This document shows positions 27,289 to 37,607 of a DNA stretch of 64,000 nt, one piece after another. Every line of letters starts with the position of its first letter. Positions within the stretch are counted from its first letter, which is position 1. Below the pieces are notes generated by a model, which did not search any database, had not been told where the DNA came from, and was given only the letters and a program-made list of their open reading frames with translations. The stretch spans positions 62,001 through 126,000 of the forward strand of contig NZ_JAINVG010000008.1 of assembly GCF_020400725.1 (NCBI RefSeq), read 5' to 3'. The translations under genes and the position numbers were made by a program. This stretch comes from Streptomyces sp. NK15101 (GTDB lineage Bacteria > Actinomycetota > Actinomycetes > Streptomycetales > Streptomycetaceae).

Positions 27289-29910
27289 TCAGGCCTGCGG
27301 CAGGTTCGCCAGCTGGGTCTGGATGCGGGCGATGTCCTCGTCCGCCTTGGCGAGGCGGCCCTTGATCTTGTCCACCACGTTGTCGGGGGCCTTGGCCAGG
27401 AAGGCCTCGTTCCCGAGCTTGGCCTCCGCCTGCGCCTTCTCCTTCTCGGCGGCGGCGAGGTCCTTCGCGAGGCGCTTGCGCTCCGCGGCCACGTCGATCG
27501 TGCCCGAGAGGTCGAGCGCGACGGTGGCACCGGCGACCGGCAGGGAGGCGGTGGCGGAGAAGCCCTCGCCCTCCGGCTGGAGGCGCAGCAGCTGGCGGAT
27601 GGCGGCCTCGTGGGCGGCGAGCGGCGTGCCGTCCAGCTCCAGGCGGGCCGGGACCTTCTGGCCGGGCTGGAGGCCCTGGTCGGCGCGGAAGCGGCGCACC
27701 TCGGTGACGACCTGCTGCAGGTTCTCGATCTCGGCCTCGGCGGCGTCGTCGCGGAAGCCGCTGTCCTTCGGCCACTCGGCGACGACCAGGGACTCACGCC
27801 CGGTGAGCGTGGTCCACAGCGCCTCGGTGACGAACGGGACGATCGGGTGCAGCAAGCGCAGCATGACGTCCAGGACCTCGCCGAGGACCCGGCCGGAGAC
27901 CTTGGCCTGCTCGCCGCCGGCGAAGAACGTCGTCTTCGACAGCTCGACGTACCAGTCGAAGACCTCGTCCCACGCGAAGTGGTAGAGCGCGTCGCTGAGC
28001 TTCGCGAACTGGTAGTCCTCGTAGTACGCGTCGACCTGGGCGACGGTCTTGTTGAGGCGGGACAGGATCCAGCGGTCGGTCGCCGACAGCTGCTCGACCG
28101 GGGGCAGTTCGCCCTCGATGGTCGCGCCGTTCATGAGCGCGAAGCGGGTGGCGTTCCAGATCTTGTTGGCGAAGTTCCGGGAGGCCTTGACCCAGTCCTC
28201 GCCGATCGGGACGTCGACGCCGGGGTTGGCGCCGTTGGCCAGGGTGAAGCGGACGGCGTCGGAGCCGTACTGGTCCATCCAGTCCAGCGGGTTGACCACG
28301 TTGCCGAAGGACTTCGACATCTTCTTGCCGTTCTGGTCACGGACCATGCCGTGCAGGGCGATGGTGTGGAACGGCGGGGTGCCGTCCATCGCGTACAGAC
28401 CGAACATCATCATCCGGGCGACCCAGAAGAAGAGGATGTCGTAGCCGGTGACCAGGACGGAGTTCGGATAGAACTTCTCGAGGCTCTCGGTCCGCTCGGG
28501 CCAGCCGAGCGTGGAGAACGGCCACAGGCCGGAGGAGAACCAGGTGTCCAGGACGTCCGTGTCCTGGTGCCAGCCCTCGCCCGTCGGCGGCTGCTCGTCC
28601 GGTCCGACGCAGACGACCTCGCCGTTCGGGCCGTACCAGACCGGGATGCGGTGGCCCCACCAGAGCTGGCGCGAGATGCACCAGTCGTGCAGGTTGTCGA
28701 CCCAGTCGAAGTACCGCTTCTCCATCTCCTGCGGGTGGATCTTGACCTTGCCGTCGCGGACCGCGTCACCGGCGGCCTTCGCGAGCGGGCCGACCTTGAC
28801 CCACCACTGCATCGACAGGCGCGGCTCGATGGTGGTCTTGCAGCGCGAGCAGTGGCCGACGGAGTGGACGTACGGACGCTTCTCGGCGACGATCCGGCCC
28901 TCGGCGCGCAGGGCGGCGACGATGGCGGAGCGGGCCTCCAGGCGGTCCAGGCCCTGGAAGGGGCCGTGGACGGTGATGACCGCGCGCTCGTCCATGACGG
29001 CGAGGTTCGGCAGGTTGTGGCGCTGGCCGATCTCGAAGTCGTTCGGGTCGTGCGCCGGGGTCACCTTGACGGCGCCGGTGCCGAACTCCGGGTCGACGTG
29101 GGTGTCGGCGACGACCGGGATCGTACGGTCCGTCAGCGGCAGCTTGATCTGCTTGCCGACCAGGTGCTTGTAGCGCTCGTCGTCGGGGTGGACGGCGACG
29201 GCCGTGTCGCCGAGCATCGTCTCGGCACGGGTGGTGGCGACGACCAGGGAGTCGTCGCCCTCGCCGTAGCGGATGGAGACGAGCTCGCCCTCGTCGTCCT
29301 GGTACTCGACCTCGATGTCCGAAATGGCCGTCAGGCAGCGCGGACACCAGTTGATGATGCGCTCGGCGCGGTAGATCAGCTCGTCGTCGTAGAGCTTCTT
29401 GAAGATGGTCTGGACGGCCTGGGACAGCCCTTCGTCCATGGTGAAGCGCTCACGGGACCAGGCGACGCCGTCACCCAGGCGCTTCATCTGGCCGGAGATC
29501 TGACCACCGGACTCGGCCTTCCACTGCCAGACCCGCTCGACGAACGCCTCACGGCCCAGGTCGTGGCGGGACTTGCCCTCCTTGGCGAGCTCGCGCTCGA
29601 CGACGTTCTGGGTGGCGATGCCGGCGTGGTCCATGCCGGGCTGCCACAGCGTCTCGAAGCCCTGCATGCGCTTGCGGCGGGTGAGGGCGTCGATCAGCGT
29701 GTGCTCGAAGGCGTGGCCCAGGTGGAGGGAGCCGGTGACGTTGGGCGGCGGGATGACGATGGTGTACGGCGGCTTCTCGCTCTTCGCGTCCGCTTCGAAG
29801 TACCCGCGCTCTACCCAGCGCTCGTACAGCGGCCCCTCTACCTCGGCCGGCGCGTACGTGGTCGGCAGTTCGGTGGTGGGCGCTGTCTGCTGCTGAGTGT
29901 TCTCGGTCAC
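27289..29910 (-). CDS. valS: Valyl-tRNA synthetase
   Basis: An 873-residue class I synthetase charging tRNA-Val. HIGH motif as [15 protein letters not shown] (near residue 45), editing (CP1) domain in the middle, KMSKS as [12 protein letters not shown] (near 525), anticodon domain, and C-terminal coiled-coil arm ([18 protein letters not shown]) typical of ValS. The GTG start at 29910 has no ribosome site. TAAACT ends six bases upstream, suggesting a leaderless message. No T-box-like leader is possible with so short an upstream region. Confidence 0.97.
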   Translation of the reverse strand: MTENTQQQTAPTTELPTTYAPAEVEGPLYERWVERGYFEADAKSEKPPYTIVIPPPNVTGSLHLGHAFEHTLIDALTRRKRMQGFETLWQPGMDHAGIATQNVVERELAKEGKSRHDLGREAFVERVWQWKAESGGQISGQMKRLGDGVAWSRERFTMDEGLSQAVQTIFKKLYDDELIYRAERIINWCPRCLTAISDIEVEYQDDEGELVSIRYGEGDDSLVVATTRAETMLGDTAVAVHPDDERYKHLVGKQIKLPLTDRTIPVVADTHVDPEFGTGAVKVTPAHDPNDFEIGQRHNLPNLAVMDERAVITVHGPFQGLDRLEARSAIVAALRAEGRIVAEKRPYVHSVGHCSRCKTTIEPRLSMQWWVKVGPLAKAAGDAVRDGKVKIHPQEMEKRYFDWVDNLHDWCISRQLWWGHRIPVWYGPNGEVVCVGPDEQPPTGEGWHQDTDVLDTWFSSGLWPFSTLGWPERTESLEKFYPNSVLVTGYDILFFWVARMMMFGLYAMDGTPPFHTIALHGMVRDQNGKKMSKSFGNVVNPLDWMDQYGSDAVRFTLANGANPGVDVPIGEDWVKASRNFANKIWNATRFALMNGATIEGELPPVEQLSATDRWILSRLNKTVAQVDAYYEDYQFAKLSDALYHFAWDEVFDWYVELSKTTFFAGGEQAKVSGRVLGEVLDVMLRLLHPIVPFVTEALWTTLTGRESLVVAEWPKDSGFRDDAAEAEIENLQQVVTEVRRFRADQGLQPGQKVPARLELDGTPLAAHEAAIRQLLRLQPEGEGFSATASLPVAGATVALDLSGTIDVAAERKRLAKDLAAAEKEKAQAEAKLGNEAFLAKAPDNVVDKIKGRLAKADEDIARIQTQLANLPQA

Positions 29911-29916
29911 GGGGCC

Positions 29917-29922
29917 AGTTTA
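29917..29922 (-). promoter_or_regulatory. Probable -10 box of leaderless valS
   Basis: TAAACT, then GGCCCC, then GTG on the minus strand. A TTCAGG about 18 bases further upstream could be a weak -35. Confidence 0.55.
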
Positions 29923-30003
29923 GGGGTGTCGCGGTCCTGTCCTGAAACGCTTTGGTTCGGTAACGGTGTGGCCCCCGCCGCACTCCCCGGCCGGTGGTTC
30001 CGC

Positions 30004-30032
30004 CAGGATGTTCGCCAGGCATAAACATCCTG
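30004..30032. promoter_or_regulatory. Inverted repeat upstream of the Pro/Gln-rich membrane protein gene
   Basis: CAGGATGTT and AACATCCTG form perfect 9-base arms 11 bases apart, ending 17 bases before the ATG at 30049. It overlaps AT-rich CATAAA that could be a -10 element, so it may be an operator or a 5' UTR hairpin. Confidence 0.45.
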
Positions 30033-30048
30033 TGAGGGGAACCTGTCG

Positions 30049-31005
30049 ATGAGCTACAACCAGCCGGGCCCGTACGGTGGCCAGCAGCCCGGTCCATACG
30101 GCCAGCCGGGCCCCTACGGCCAGCAGCCGCAGCAGCCGGGCCCTTACGGCCAGCCGCAGGCTCCGCAGCCGGGTTACGGATACCCACAGCAGGCCCCGCA
30201 GGGCGTCCCGCCGCAGCAGCCCCCCTACGGCTACCCGCAGCAGCCCGGCCCCTACGGCCAGCAGCCGCAGTACGGCGCCCCGCAGGGCCCCGGCGGCTAC
30301 GTGCCCCACCCCCCGGCTCCGAAGAAGTCCAAGGCCGGCTGGATCATCGGCGCGGTCGCGGTCGTGGCGGCGATCGGCGTGGGCGCGTACTTCGTGCTGG
30401 GCGGTGGCGGAAACGGTGCCGTCGCCGACGACACCAAGGGCTACAAGATCACTCCTGCGGCCACCGTCGGCGAGTACAAGAAGGAGGGGGCCGACAAGAG
30501 CGGTCCCCTGACCGACAAGCAGAAGGTCAGCGCCGACGCCATGGGGATCACGAACCCCAAGGCCGTCCAGGCGTCTTACAAGGCCGGCGCCTCCACCGAC
30601 CCGCTCAAGGGCAAGAACATGAGCCTGAACGGCATGTGGGGCGAGATCGCCGACCCGGAGAAGGCGCTCGACACCGCGTTCGCGAACTACGAGAAGGACC
30701 AGGCCAGCGAGTCCGAGGGCCTCAAGGTGACCCCCGTCGGCAGCCCGGAGAGCAAGACGCCGAGCGGCTTCGAGGGCGCGCTGATGAAGTGCCAGAACAT
30801 CACGCTGGAGAGCACCAAGACGGAGACGACTCCGGGCCCGAAGTCGTTCACGGTGCCCACGTGCATCTGGGCGGACTACAGCACCCTCGGCGTCGTCAAC
30901 GCCATGGACCTGTCGACCATGATGACCGGCGGCCAGGGCCTCACCCTGGACCAGGTCGCCGAGCTGACGGCCCAGCAGTACAAGGCCTCCCGCAGCAAGG
31001 CCTGA
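30049..31005 (+). CDS. Membrane-anchored protein with Pro/Gln/Gly/Tyr-rich N-terminus
   Basis: A 318-residue protein. Residues 1-90 are repeats of QPGPYG and QQPGPYG type with no charge, cytoplasmic and probably disordered. A Lys-rich stop (PKKSKAGW) and one membrane segment (IIGAVAVVAAIGVGAYFVLG, about 102-121) follow, then about 195 residues outside the cell. That domain has two cysteines near residues 248 and 279 that could pair. Such PQG-Y N-termini are common on Streptomyces single-pass proteins; no enzyme motif is visible. GAGGGG lies nine bases before the ATG. It is divergent from valS and convergent with clpX. Confidence 0.8.
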   Translation: MSYNQPGPYGGQQPGPYGQPGPYGQQPQQPGPYGQPQAPQPGYGYPQQAPQGVPPQQPPYGYPQQPGPYGQQPQYGAPQGPGGYVPHPPAPKKSKAGWIIGAVAVVAAIGVGAYFVLGGGGNGAVADDTKGYKITPAATVGEYKKEGADKSGPLTDKQKVSADAMGITNPKAVQASYKAGASTDPLKGKNMSLNGMWGEIADPEKALDTAFANYEKDQASESEGLKVTPVGSPESKTPSGFEGALMKCQNITLESTKTETTPGPKSFTVPTCIWADYSTLGVVNAMDLSTMMTGGQGLTLDQVAELTAQQYKASRSKA

Positions 31006-31020
31006 TCCACGGCCCGCACA

Positions 31021-31064
31021 CGTGGAAGGGGCGCCCCGCCGGTCGGCGGGGCGCCCCTTCCACG
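31021..31064. terminator. Bidirectional terminator between the membrane protein gene and clpX
   Basis: A perfect 20-bp stem (CGTGGAAGGGGCGCCCCGCC and its complement) with a GGTC loop, in the 69-base gap between two convergent genes. Confidence 0.92.
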
Positions 31065-31074
31065 TCCGGACGGC

Positions 31075-32358
<1,284 letters not shown>

Positions 32359-32523
32359 GAGGTGCTTCCCCTTCGCCTGGGAGCGCTTGGTTCAGCGACT
32401 CCTGGTGCCTCATATTCGACGGTACCTTGCCGGGCCCCCCGTTCGGGCCCCCCTTGGCACGGTTCACATGGTCGCGATTCGGCCACGCGAGCCCCGCGAA
32501 CCGTGCCGAGGGAAGGTCGGGCG

Positions 32524-33198
32524 TCAGCGCTCGGCGGAGGCCGTGCTCTTGCGGGTCGAGACGATCTGGTCGATCAGGCCGTACGCCAGGGCGTCCTCGG
32601 CCGTCAGGATCTTGTCACGCTCGATGTCGTCGCGGATCTTCTCGATCGGCGTCGAGGAGTGCTTGGCCAGCATCTCCTCCAGCTGGCTGCGCATCCGCAG
32701 GATCTCGTTGGCCGCGATCTCCAGGTCGGAGAGCTGCTCACGACCGGTGCCGCCGGAGGGCTGGTGGATCAGCACGCGGGCGTTCGGCAGGGCCATCCGC
32801 TTGCCGGGGGTGCCGGCGGCGAGCAGCACGGCCGCGGCGGAGGCCGCCTGGCCCATGCAGACCGTCTGGATGTCGGGCTTCACGAACTGCATCGTGTCGT
32901 AGATGGCCGTGAGGGCGGTGAAGGAGCCGCCCGGGCTGTTGATGTAGATCGAGATGTCGCGGTCCGGGTCCATCGACTCCAGGCACAGGAGCTGCGCCAT
33001 GACGTCGTTGGCGGAGGCGTCGTCGATCTGCACGCCGAGGAAGATCACTCGCTCCTCGAAGAGCTTCGCGTACGGGTCGTACTCGCGCACGCCCTGCGAG
33101 GTGCGCTCGACGAAGCGCGGAACGACGTAGCGGTTGTCCATCGGCGCGCCGGTGTAGAGGCCGCTCGGGGAGAGGTTGTTCTGCATCTGGGTGTTCAC
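32524..33198 (-). CDS. clpP2: ATP-dependent Clp protease proteolytic subunit ClpP2
   Basis: A 224-residue serine peptidase subunit. Catalytic Ser in [12 protein letters not shown], His in VLIHQPSGG, and Asp in the later [11 protein letters not shown] region. It is second gene of clpP1-clpP2, 53 bases after clpP1. In Actinobacteria the active protease is a mixed ClpP1/ClpP2 tetradecamer, so the two genes work together with ClpX or ClpC. ATG at 33198 chosen as [15 protein letters not shown]; residues before the GLYTG region probably form a propeptide. Confidence 0.95.
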   Translation of the reverse strand: MNTQMQNNLSPSGLYTGAPMDNRYVVPRFVERTSQGVREYDPYAKLFEERVIFLGVQIDDASANDVMAQLLCLESMDPDRDISIYINSPGGSFTALTAIYDTMQFVKPDIQTVCMGQAASAAAVLLAAGTPGKRMALPNARVLIHQPSGGTGREQLSDLEIAANEILRMRSQLEEMLAKHSSTPIEKIRDDIERDKILTAEDALAYGLIDQIVSTRKSTASAER

Positions 33199-33251
33199 CG
33201 TCCTGGTGGCGTTCGGCGGGGGGCTGGGGCTCTTCTGCGGGTTGCCGGCGC

Positions 33252-33869
33252 TCAGGCGCCCGTGCCGCCGCCGCCCGGAACACCCGCGGCGTGCGTGATG
33301 ATGTCGTCGATGAGGCCGTACTCCTTGGCCTCCTCCGCGGTGAACCAGCGGTCGCGGTCGCCGTCGCGGATGATCGTCTCGACGGTCTGGCCGGAGTGGT
33401 GCGCGGTGATCTCGGCCATGCGCTTCTTCGTGCGCAGCAGGTACTCGGCCTGGATCTTGATGTCGGAGGCGGTGCCGCCGATGCCGGCCGAGCCCTGGTG
33501 CATCAGGATGTCGGTGTTCGGCAGCGCGAAGCGCTTGCCGGGGGTGCCGCCGGTGAGCAGGAACTGGCCCATGGAGGCCGCCATGCCCATACCGATGGTG
33601 ACGACGTCGTTCGGGATGTACTGCATGGTGTCGTAGACGGCCATGCCGGCCGTCACGGAGCCACCGGGGCTGTTGATGTAGAGGAAGATGTCCTTCTCCG
33701 GGTCGGCGGCCAGGAGGAGCATCTGCGCGGTGATCTTGTTGGCGATGTCGTCGTCGACCTGCTGGCCGAGGAAGATGATCCGCTCGCCGAGCAGCCGGTT
33801 GTAGACATGGTCGCCGAGGCCGCCACCGATGGACGGCTCACCCGCGGCGTAAGGCTTCAGATTCGTCAC
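33252..33869 (-). CDS. clpP1: ATP-dependent Clp protease proteolytic subunit ClpP1
   Basis: About 205 residues. Catalytic Ser in [11 protein letters not shown], His in ILMHQGSAG, Asp in [12 protein letters not shown]. It forms the first ring of the ClpP1P2 protease. The start is taken as GTG at 33869 ([19 protein letters not shown]) with AGGTGG upstream; an in-frame ATG at 33944 adds 25 basic residues and has AGGG only three bases away. A ClgR-like operator lies about 120 bases upstream, consistent with the known regulation of clpP1P2 in Streptomyces. Confidence 0.95.
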   Translation of the reverse strand: MTNLKPYAAGEPSIGGGLGDHVYNRLLGERIIFLGQQVDDDIANKITAQMLLLAADPEKDIFLYINSPGGSVTAGMAVYDTMQYIPNDVVTIGMGMAASMGQFLLTGGTPGKRFALPNTDILMHQGSAGIGGTASDIKIQAEYLLRTKKRMAEITAHHSGQTVETIIRDGDRDRWFTAEEAKEYGLIDDIITHAAGVPGGGGTGA

Positions 33870-33990
33870 GTATCCACCTGCTCGTCTCCGACGGCCCCGG
33901 GCCGTCTCAGCGTCTCGTTCTGAGGGCAGTGCCCCCGTATTCATGGACCCTAACGCGCAGGTCGGACAACGCCATCCCGGTTCCCGAACT

Positions 33991-34007
33991 GTTCGCTGGG
34001 AGCGCAA
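33991..34007. promoter_or_regulatory. ClgR-like operator upstream of clpP1
   Basis: GTTCGC-TGGGA-GCG followed by CAA: imperfect dyad with CGC-N5-GCG spacing as in described actinobacterial ClgR boxes. It is the only such site between tig and clpP1 and is placed for control of clpP1P2. ClgR activates clp genes and lon in Streptomyces (established); binding here is inferred. Confidence 0.6.
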
Positions 34008-34042
34008 GGTAGTTGGGGGCGTGTAAGCGGGTCCGGGTACGT

Positions 34043-34082
34043 CCACGGGCCCGTGCGCACAGCTGTGCGCACGGGCCCGTGG
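34043..34082. terminator. Terminator of tig
   Basis: A perfect 40-base palindrome (19-base arms starting CCACGGGCCC, centre GC), 28 bases after the tig stop. It separates tig from the clpP1 promoter on the same strand. Confidence 0.88.
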
Positions 34083-34109
34083 AACAGGGTCCGCCGGGGG
34101 CGGGGGCCC

Positions 34110-35495
34110 TTACTTGTCCTCGGAGACCTCGGCCTCGCCGGTGACGGCCTCGACGGCCTCGGCGGCGGCCTCGACCTCGTCCTCGTCGTCGGAGAGGTCG
34201 ACGACCTCGCCGTTGGTGTCGACGACCTTGGCGGCCTCGACGACGACCGCGAGGGCCTTGCCGCGGGCGACCTCGCCGACGAGCATCGGCACCTGGCCGC
34301 CCTGGGCCACGGCCTGGGCGAACTGGTCGGGGCTCATGCCGGAGGAGGCGGCACGGCGGAACAGGTGCTCGGTGAGCTCCTCGCGGGAGACGTCGAGCTT
34401 CTCCTTGTTGACGAGCTCATCGAGGATGAACTGCGTCTTGATGCCCTTCTCGGCCTGCTCCTTGGTCTCGGCCAGGAACTCCTCCTCGGTCTTGCCCTGG
34501 ATCTCCAGGTACTTCGCGAGGTCGAGGCCCATCTGGCCGAGCTGGTGGTGCTCCAGGTTGTGCTTGCGGGTGTTGATCTCGTCCTCGAGAAGCTTCTCGG
34601 GCATCGGGACCTCGACCAGCTTGAGGAGCTCGTCGAGGACGCGCTCCTGGGCCTGGGTGGCCTGGTCGAACTGCTTCATGTTCTCGAGGCGCTTGCGGCT
34701 GTCGGCCTTGAGCTCGTCGAGGGTGTCGAACTCCGACGCCATCTGCGCGAACTCGTCGTCGAGCTCGGGGAGCTCACGGGCGGCGACGGTCTTGACCTTG
34801 ACGGTGATCTCCGCGTCCTTGCCCTCGGCGGAGCCGCCCTTCAGCTGCGAGGTGAAGGTGGCCTCGCCGCCGGCCTCCAGGCCCTTGACGGCCTCGTCGA
34901 TGCCGTCGAGCAGCTCGCCGGAGCCGATGGTGTACGAGACGTCGCTGGCGACGCCGTCGGGCAGGACCTCGCCGTCGACCTTGGCCTCGAGGTCGATGGT
35001 GACGACGTCGCCGTCCTGGGCGGCGCGCTCGACCGGGGAGGTCGAGGCGAAGCGCTCGCGGAGCTGCTCCACGGACTTCTCGACGTCCTCGTCGGTGACC
35101 TCGACCGCGTCGACGGTGACCTCGATGCCGGAGTAGTCCGGGATCTCGATCGTCGGGCGGACGTCGACCTCGGCGGTGAAGGCCAGCAGCTCGCCGTCCT
35201 TCAGCTCGGTGATGTCGACCTCGGGCTGGCCGAGCGGGTTGACCTCGGCCTCGTTGACGGCCTCGGTGTAGAACTTCGGGAGCGCGTCGTTGACGGCCTC
35301 CTCCAGCACGGCGCCGCGGCCGAACCGCTGGTCGATCACGCGAGCCGGGATCTTGCCCTTGCGGAAGCCCTTGACCGTGACCTGCTGGTTGATCTTCTTG
35401 TACGCCGCGTCGAGGCTGTCCTTGAGCTCCTCGAAGGGCACCTCGACAGTGAGCCGAACCCGGGTCGGGTTCAGGGTCTCCACGGCGCTCTTCAC
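34110..35495 (-). CDS. tig: Trigger factor
   Basis: A 461-residue ribosome-bound chaperone. N-terminal ribosome-binding domain with the signature [16 protein letters not shown] (near 44-60), FKBP-type PPIase domain (about 155-245, [14 protein letters not shown]), then the long helical C-terminal substrate-binding arms, and an acidic tail ([18 protein letters not shown]). The GTG at 35495 has AGGAGA seven bases upstream and gives the family start [15 protein letters not shown]; a longer frame is rejected. The gene order tig-clpP1-clpP2 groups folding and degradation, as in mycobacteria. Confidence 0.96.
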   Translation of the reverse strand: MKSAVETLNPTRVRLTVEVPFEELKDSLDAAYKKINQQVTVKGFRKGKIPARVIDQRFGRGAVLEEAVNDALPKFYTEAVNEAEVNPLGQPEVDITELKDGELLAFTAEVDVRPTIEIPDYSGIEVTVDAVEVTDEDVEKSVEQLRERFASTSPVERAAQDGDVVTIDLEAKVDGEVLPDGVASDVSYTIGSGELLDGIDEAVKGLEAGGEATFTSQLKGGSAEGKDAEITVKVKTVAARELPELDDEFAQMASEFDTLDELKADSRKRLENMKQFDQATQAQERVLDELLKLVEVPMPEKLLEDEINTRKHNLEHHQLGQMGLDLAKYLEIQGKTEEEFLAETKEQAEKGIKTQFILDELVNKEKLDVSREELTEHLFRRAASSGMSPDQFAQAVAQGGQVPMLVGEVARGKALAVVVEAAKVVDTNGEVVDLSDDEDEVEAAAEAVEAVTGEAEVSEDK

Positions 35496-35665
35496 GGTTC
35501 GGTCTCCTTGTGGCTGATTCCTGGAATCCACCGGGCCGCGTGCAGCGGTACCGGCGGGTCGGCCCGGTCAGAAAGACACACGGGCACGCAGCTTGCATAG
35601 TAACCGCAAGCGGGAGGACGCCCACAACGTGATCAAGGACGCGCGAGGTGGGCGCGTGATCGTCC

Positions 35666-35742
35666 TGGTCGGGGTGGCGGGATTTGAACCCACGGCCTTC
35701 CGCTCCCAAAGCGGACGCGCTACCAAGCTGCGCCACACCCCG
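35666..35742 (-). tRNA. tRNA-Pro(TGG)
   Basis: The complement folds into a complete cloverleaf: acceptor CGGGGTG/CACCCCG, anticodon stem TCCGC/GCGGA with loop TTTGGGA (anticodon TGG), T-loop GTTCAAATC. A discriminator A and an encoded CCA follow (35668-35666). It is upstream of tig on the same strand. Confidence 0.96.
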
Positions 35743-35874
35743 TCGGTGCGACACGTAGGGTACATGGACGGGGACTGTGCGGCGCCCCCTGTTTTCCGGG
35801 TGTGCGCGAAAGCCCGCAGACCGGCTACCATGCTCCTCGTGCCGCGATCCTCGTGACCTGCGGCGCGACGCTGT

Positions 35875-35948
35875 GCGGGTGTAGCTCAATGGTAGAGCAC
35901 TAGTCTTCCAAACTAGCTACGCGGGTTCGATTCCCGTCACCCGCTCCA
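35875..35948 (+). tRNA. tRNA-Gly(TCC)
   Basis: Acceptor GCGGGTG pairs with CACCCGC, anticodon stem ACTAG/CTAGT type with loop CTTCCAA (anticodon TCC), T-loop GTTCGATTC, discriminator T and encoded CCA (35946-35948). It is divergent from tRNA-Pro with 132 bases between; a TACCAT at 35826 could be a -10 box. Confidence 0.96.
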
Positions 35949-35954
35949 CGCAGG

Positions 35955-35992
35955 TCAGGGCCGGTCCGGAGAGTTCTCCGGACCGGCCCTGA
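35955..35992. terminator. Bidirectional terminator after tRNA-Gly
   Basis: An 18-base perfect inverted repeat (TCAGGGCCGGTCCGGAGA and its complement), seven bases after the tRNA CCA and 17 bases after the stop of the opposing small membrane protein gene. Confidence 0.88.
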
Positions 35993-36009
35993 ATCGTTTC
36001 TCCAGGTGA

Positions 36010-36204
36010 TCAGAACTTGATGGCGCCCACCGTCTGCGTTATCGAGTCCAGGAAGCGCTGGATGTCGTCGGCCATGCCGGTGGAGGCGAGGAAGAAGCCG
36101 AAGAGGACCGCTACCACGGCCGGGCCGCCCTTGAGGTTTCCCCCTCGGATGAGCACCACCAGGATGATTGCCAACAGCAACACCACAGACAGTGAAATGG
36201 CCAC
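36010..36204 (-). CDS. Small two-helix membrane protein, unknown function
   Basis: A 64-residue protein: a membrane segment at 3-20 (ISLSVVLLLAIILVVLIRGG), a short basic turn, a second at 27-45 (GPAVVAVLFGFFLASTGMA) and an amphipathic C-terminus (DDIQRFLDSITQTVGAI). I do not recognise a named family, though similar small proteins occur widely in Streptomyces, some beside plasmid or integrative-element genes as I recall. It stands alone between tRNA-Gly and a phosphatase gene, on the opposite strand to the tRNA. Codon use matches the host. Confidence 0.75.
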   Translation of the reverse strand: MAISLSVVLLLAIILVVLIRGGNLKGGPAVVAVLFGFFLASTGMADDIQRFLDSITQTVGAIKF

Positions 36205-36354
36205 AACTGATCACACCCTCGGTCGGTCCCGCCTTGCCCACCAGGGAGTCCCTGTCCCGGAACACCCCCCGTCGTCTCCATCGTGCCATCAACCCCCCTG
36301 CCCTCGCTGCCGGGTGACGAATCGTCGTGCAGAAGATCACGTCACGCGGGGCGG

Positions 36355-37500
36355 TCAGGCGGGGCGGGAGAGGAGCAGCAGGGCCCGGTCGTCGTTGACG
36401 TCCTTGGCGACGGCCTCGATCAGGTGCCAGGCGACGCCCTCGAAGCCCTCGGCGACGCAGCGGTCGGCCTCGCCGGTGAGGCGGTCGATGCCCTCGGCGA
36501 TGTCCCGGTCGGCGGCCTCGACCAGGCCGTCGGTGAAGAGCATCAGGACGTCACCGGGGCGCAGCGAGCCCTTGACCGGGTGGAACTCGGCCCCGTCGTA
36601 GACGCCGAGGAGGGGCCCGTCGGCGGCCTTCTCCTCCCAGCGGCCGCTGCCCGCGTGGAGCTGGAGGGCGGGCAGGTGGCCGGCGGAGAAGAGCTCGTAG
36701 TCGCCGGACTCCAGGTCGAGGACGAGGTGGATCGAGGTGGCGAAGCCCTCGTCCCAGTTCTGGCGGAGGAGGTAGCCGTTCGCCGCCGGCAGGAAGCCGT
36801 GCGGGGGCAGGGAGCCGAGGAGGCCGCCGAAGGCGCCGGAGAGCAGCAGGGAGCGGGAGGCCGCGTCCATGCCCTTGCCGGAGACGTCGGTGAGGACGAC
36901 CTCCAGGATGCGCCCGCCGTGGGTGCGGGCGGCGACGACGAAGTCGCCCGAGAAGGACTGGCCGCCGGCCGGGCGCAGCGCCATCTCGCGGTGCCAGCCC
37001 TTGGGGAGCCGGGGCAGGGCGCTCTGGACGCGGATGCGTTCGCGCAGGTCGAAGAGCATGGTGCCGCCGCGCCGCCAGGGCACGCCGACCCGGGCGCGGA
37101 ACTGGGCGATGAGCAGGCCGAAGAGTCCGCAGGCGGCGACGACCAGGACGGTGCCGGGGGTGACCCTGGCGGGGCCCTGGGTGTACGGGCCGAGGACGAC
37201 GGACTCGACGATGAGGGCGCCGGCGGCCGCCGCGTACAGGGCGAGCAGGCTGGCGGGGCGCAGCAGCAGGCCGCCGGCCACGATGGGCAGGACGAGCGCG
37301 GCCGGCGCGCACCAGACGGGGTTGAGGATCGTCCCGCACGCGATGGCGGGGATCATCAGGAGGAGTCCGGCGAAGGCGAGCCAGTCCGCGCCGTCGCCGC
37401 GGAAGTAGTCGACGGCGGATCTGCGCAGCGCGACACGGGCCCGGCGCACGCGCCTGCGTGTCCGGGCCGCGTACGTGTTCACTCCGGCGCGCTGTCCCAT
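36355..37500 (-). CDS. Membrane-bound PP2C/SpoIIE-type serine/threonine phosphatase
   Basis: A 381-residue protein. A basic N-terminus (RTRRRVRRARVALRR) precedes about four membrane segments (42-150), then a SpoIIE/RsbU PP2C domain (about 165-380). Metal-binding aspartates are in SGDFVVA, VLTDVSGKGM and MLFTDGLVEA, ending NDDRALLLL. Such enzymes dephosphorylate anti-anti-sigma factors in sigma-B-like partner-switching cascades; no kinase or anti-sigma partner lies nearby, so the target is unknown. TAGGGT lies eight bases before the ATG, leaving almost no leader. It is divergent from the Eis-like gene. Confidence 0.92.
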   Translation of the reverse strand: MGQRAGVNTYAARTRRRVRRARVALRRSAVDYFRGDGADWLAFAGLLLMIPAIACGTILNPVWCAPAALVLPIVAGGLLLRPASLLALYAAAAGALIVESVVLGPYTQGPARVTPGTVLVVAACGLFGLLIAQFRARVGVPWRRGGTMLFDLRERIRVQSALPRLPKGWHREMALRPAGGQSFSGDFVVAARTHGGRILEVVLTDVSGKGMDAASRSLLLSGAFGGLLGSLPPHGFLPAANGYLLRQNWDEGFATSIHLVLDLESGDYELFSAGHLPALQLHAGSGRWEEKAADGPLLGVYDGAEFHPVKGSLRPGDVLMLFTDGLVEAADRDIAEGIDRLTGEADRCVAEGFEGVAWHLIEAVAKDVNDDRALLLLSRPA

Positions 37501-37607
37501 TGGCCTGGACCCTATCCATCCCGTCGGACATCGTGCAGGGGTACCCCAGGTGACAATGTGCGTGAAATCGGGTCGCCCCGGGCGCGGGCCGCTGATATCG
37601 ATGGCAT

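Noticed and set aside
29911..30048. T-box or other tRNA-sensing leader for valS
   Set aside because: The start codon appears to be at the transcription start, leaving no room for a leader, and no T-box sequence is visible.
32430..32460. GGGCCCCCC-type repeats between clpX and clpP2 as a terminator
   Set aside because: Self-complementary G/C runs give no unique stem; too weak to call.
35666..35948. Integrated element at the tRNA-Pro or tRNA-Gly gene
   Set aside because: Both tRNAs are intact with CCA, and there is no integrase and no duplicated 3' segment in the flanking sequence.
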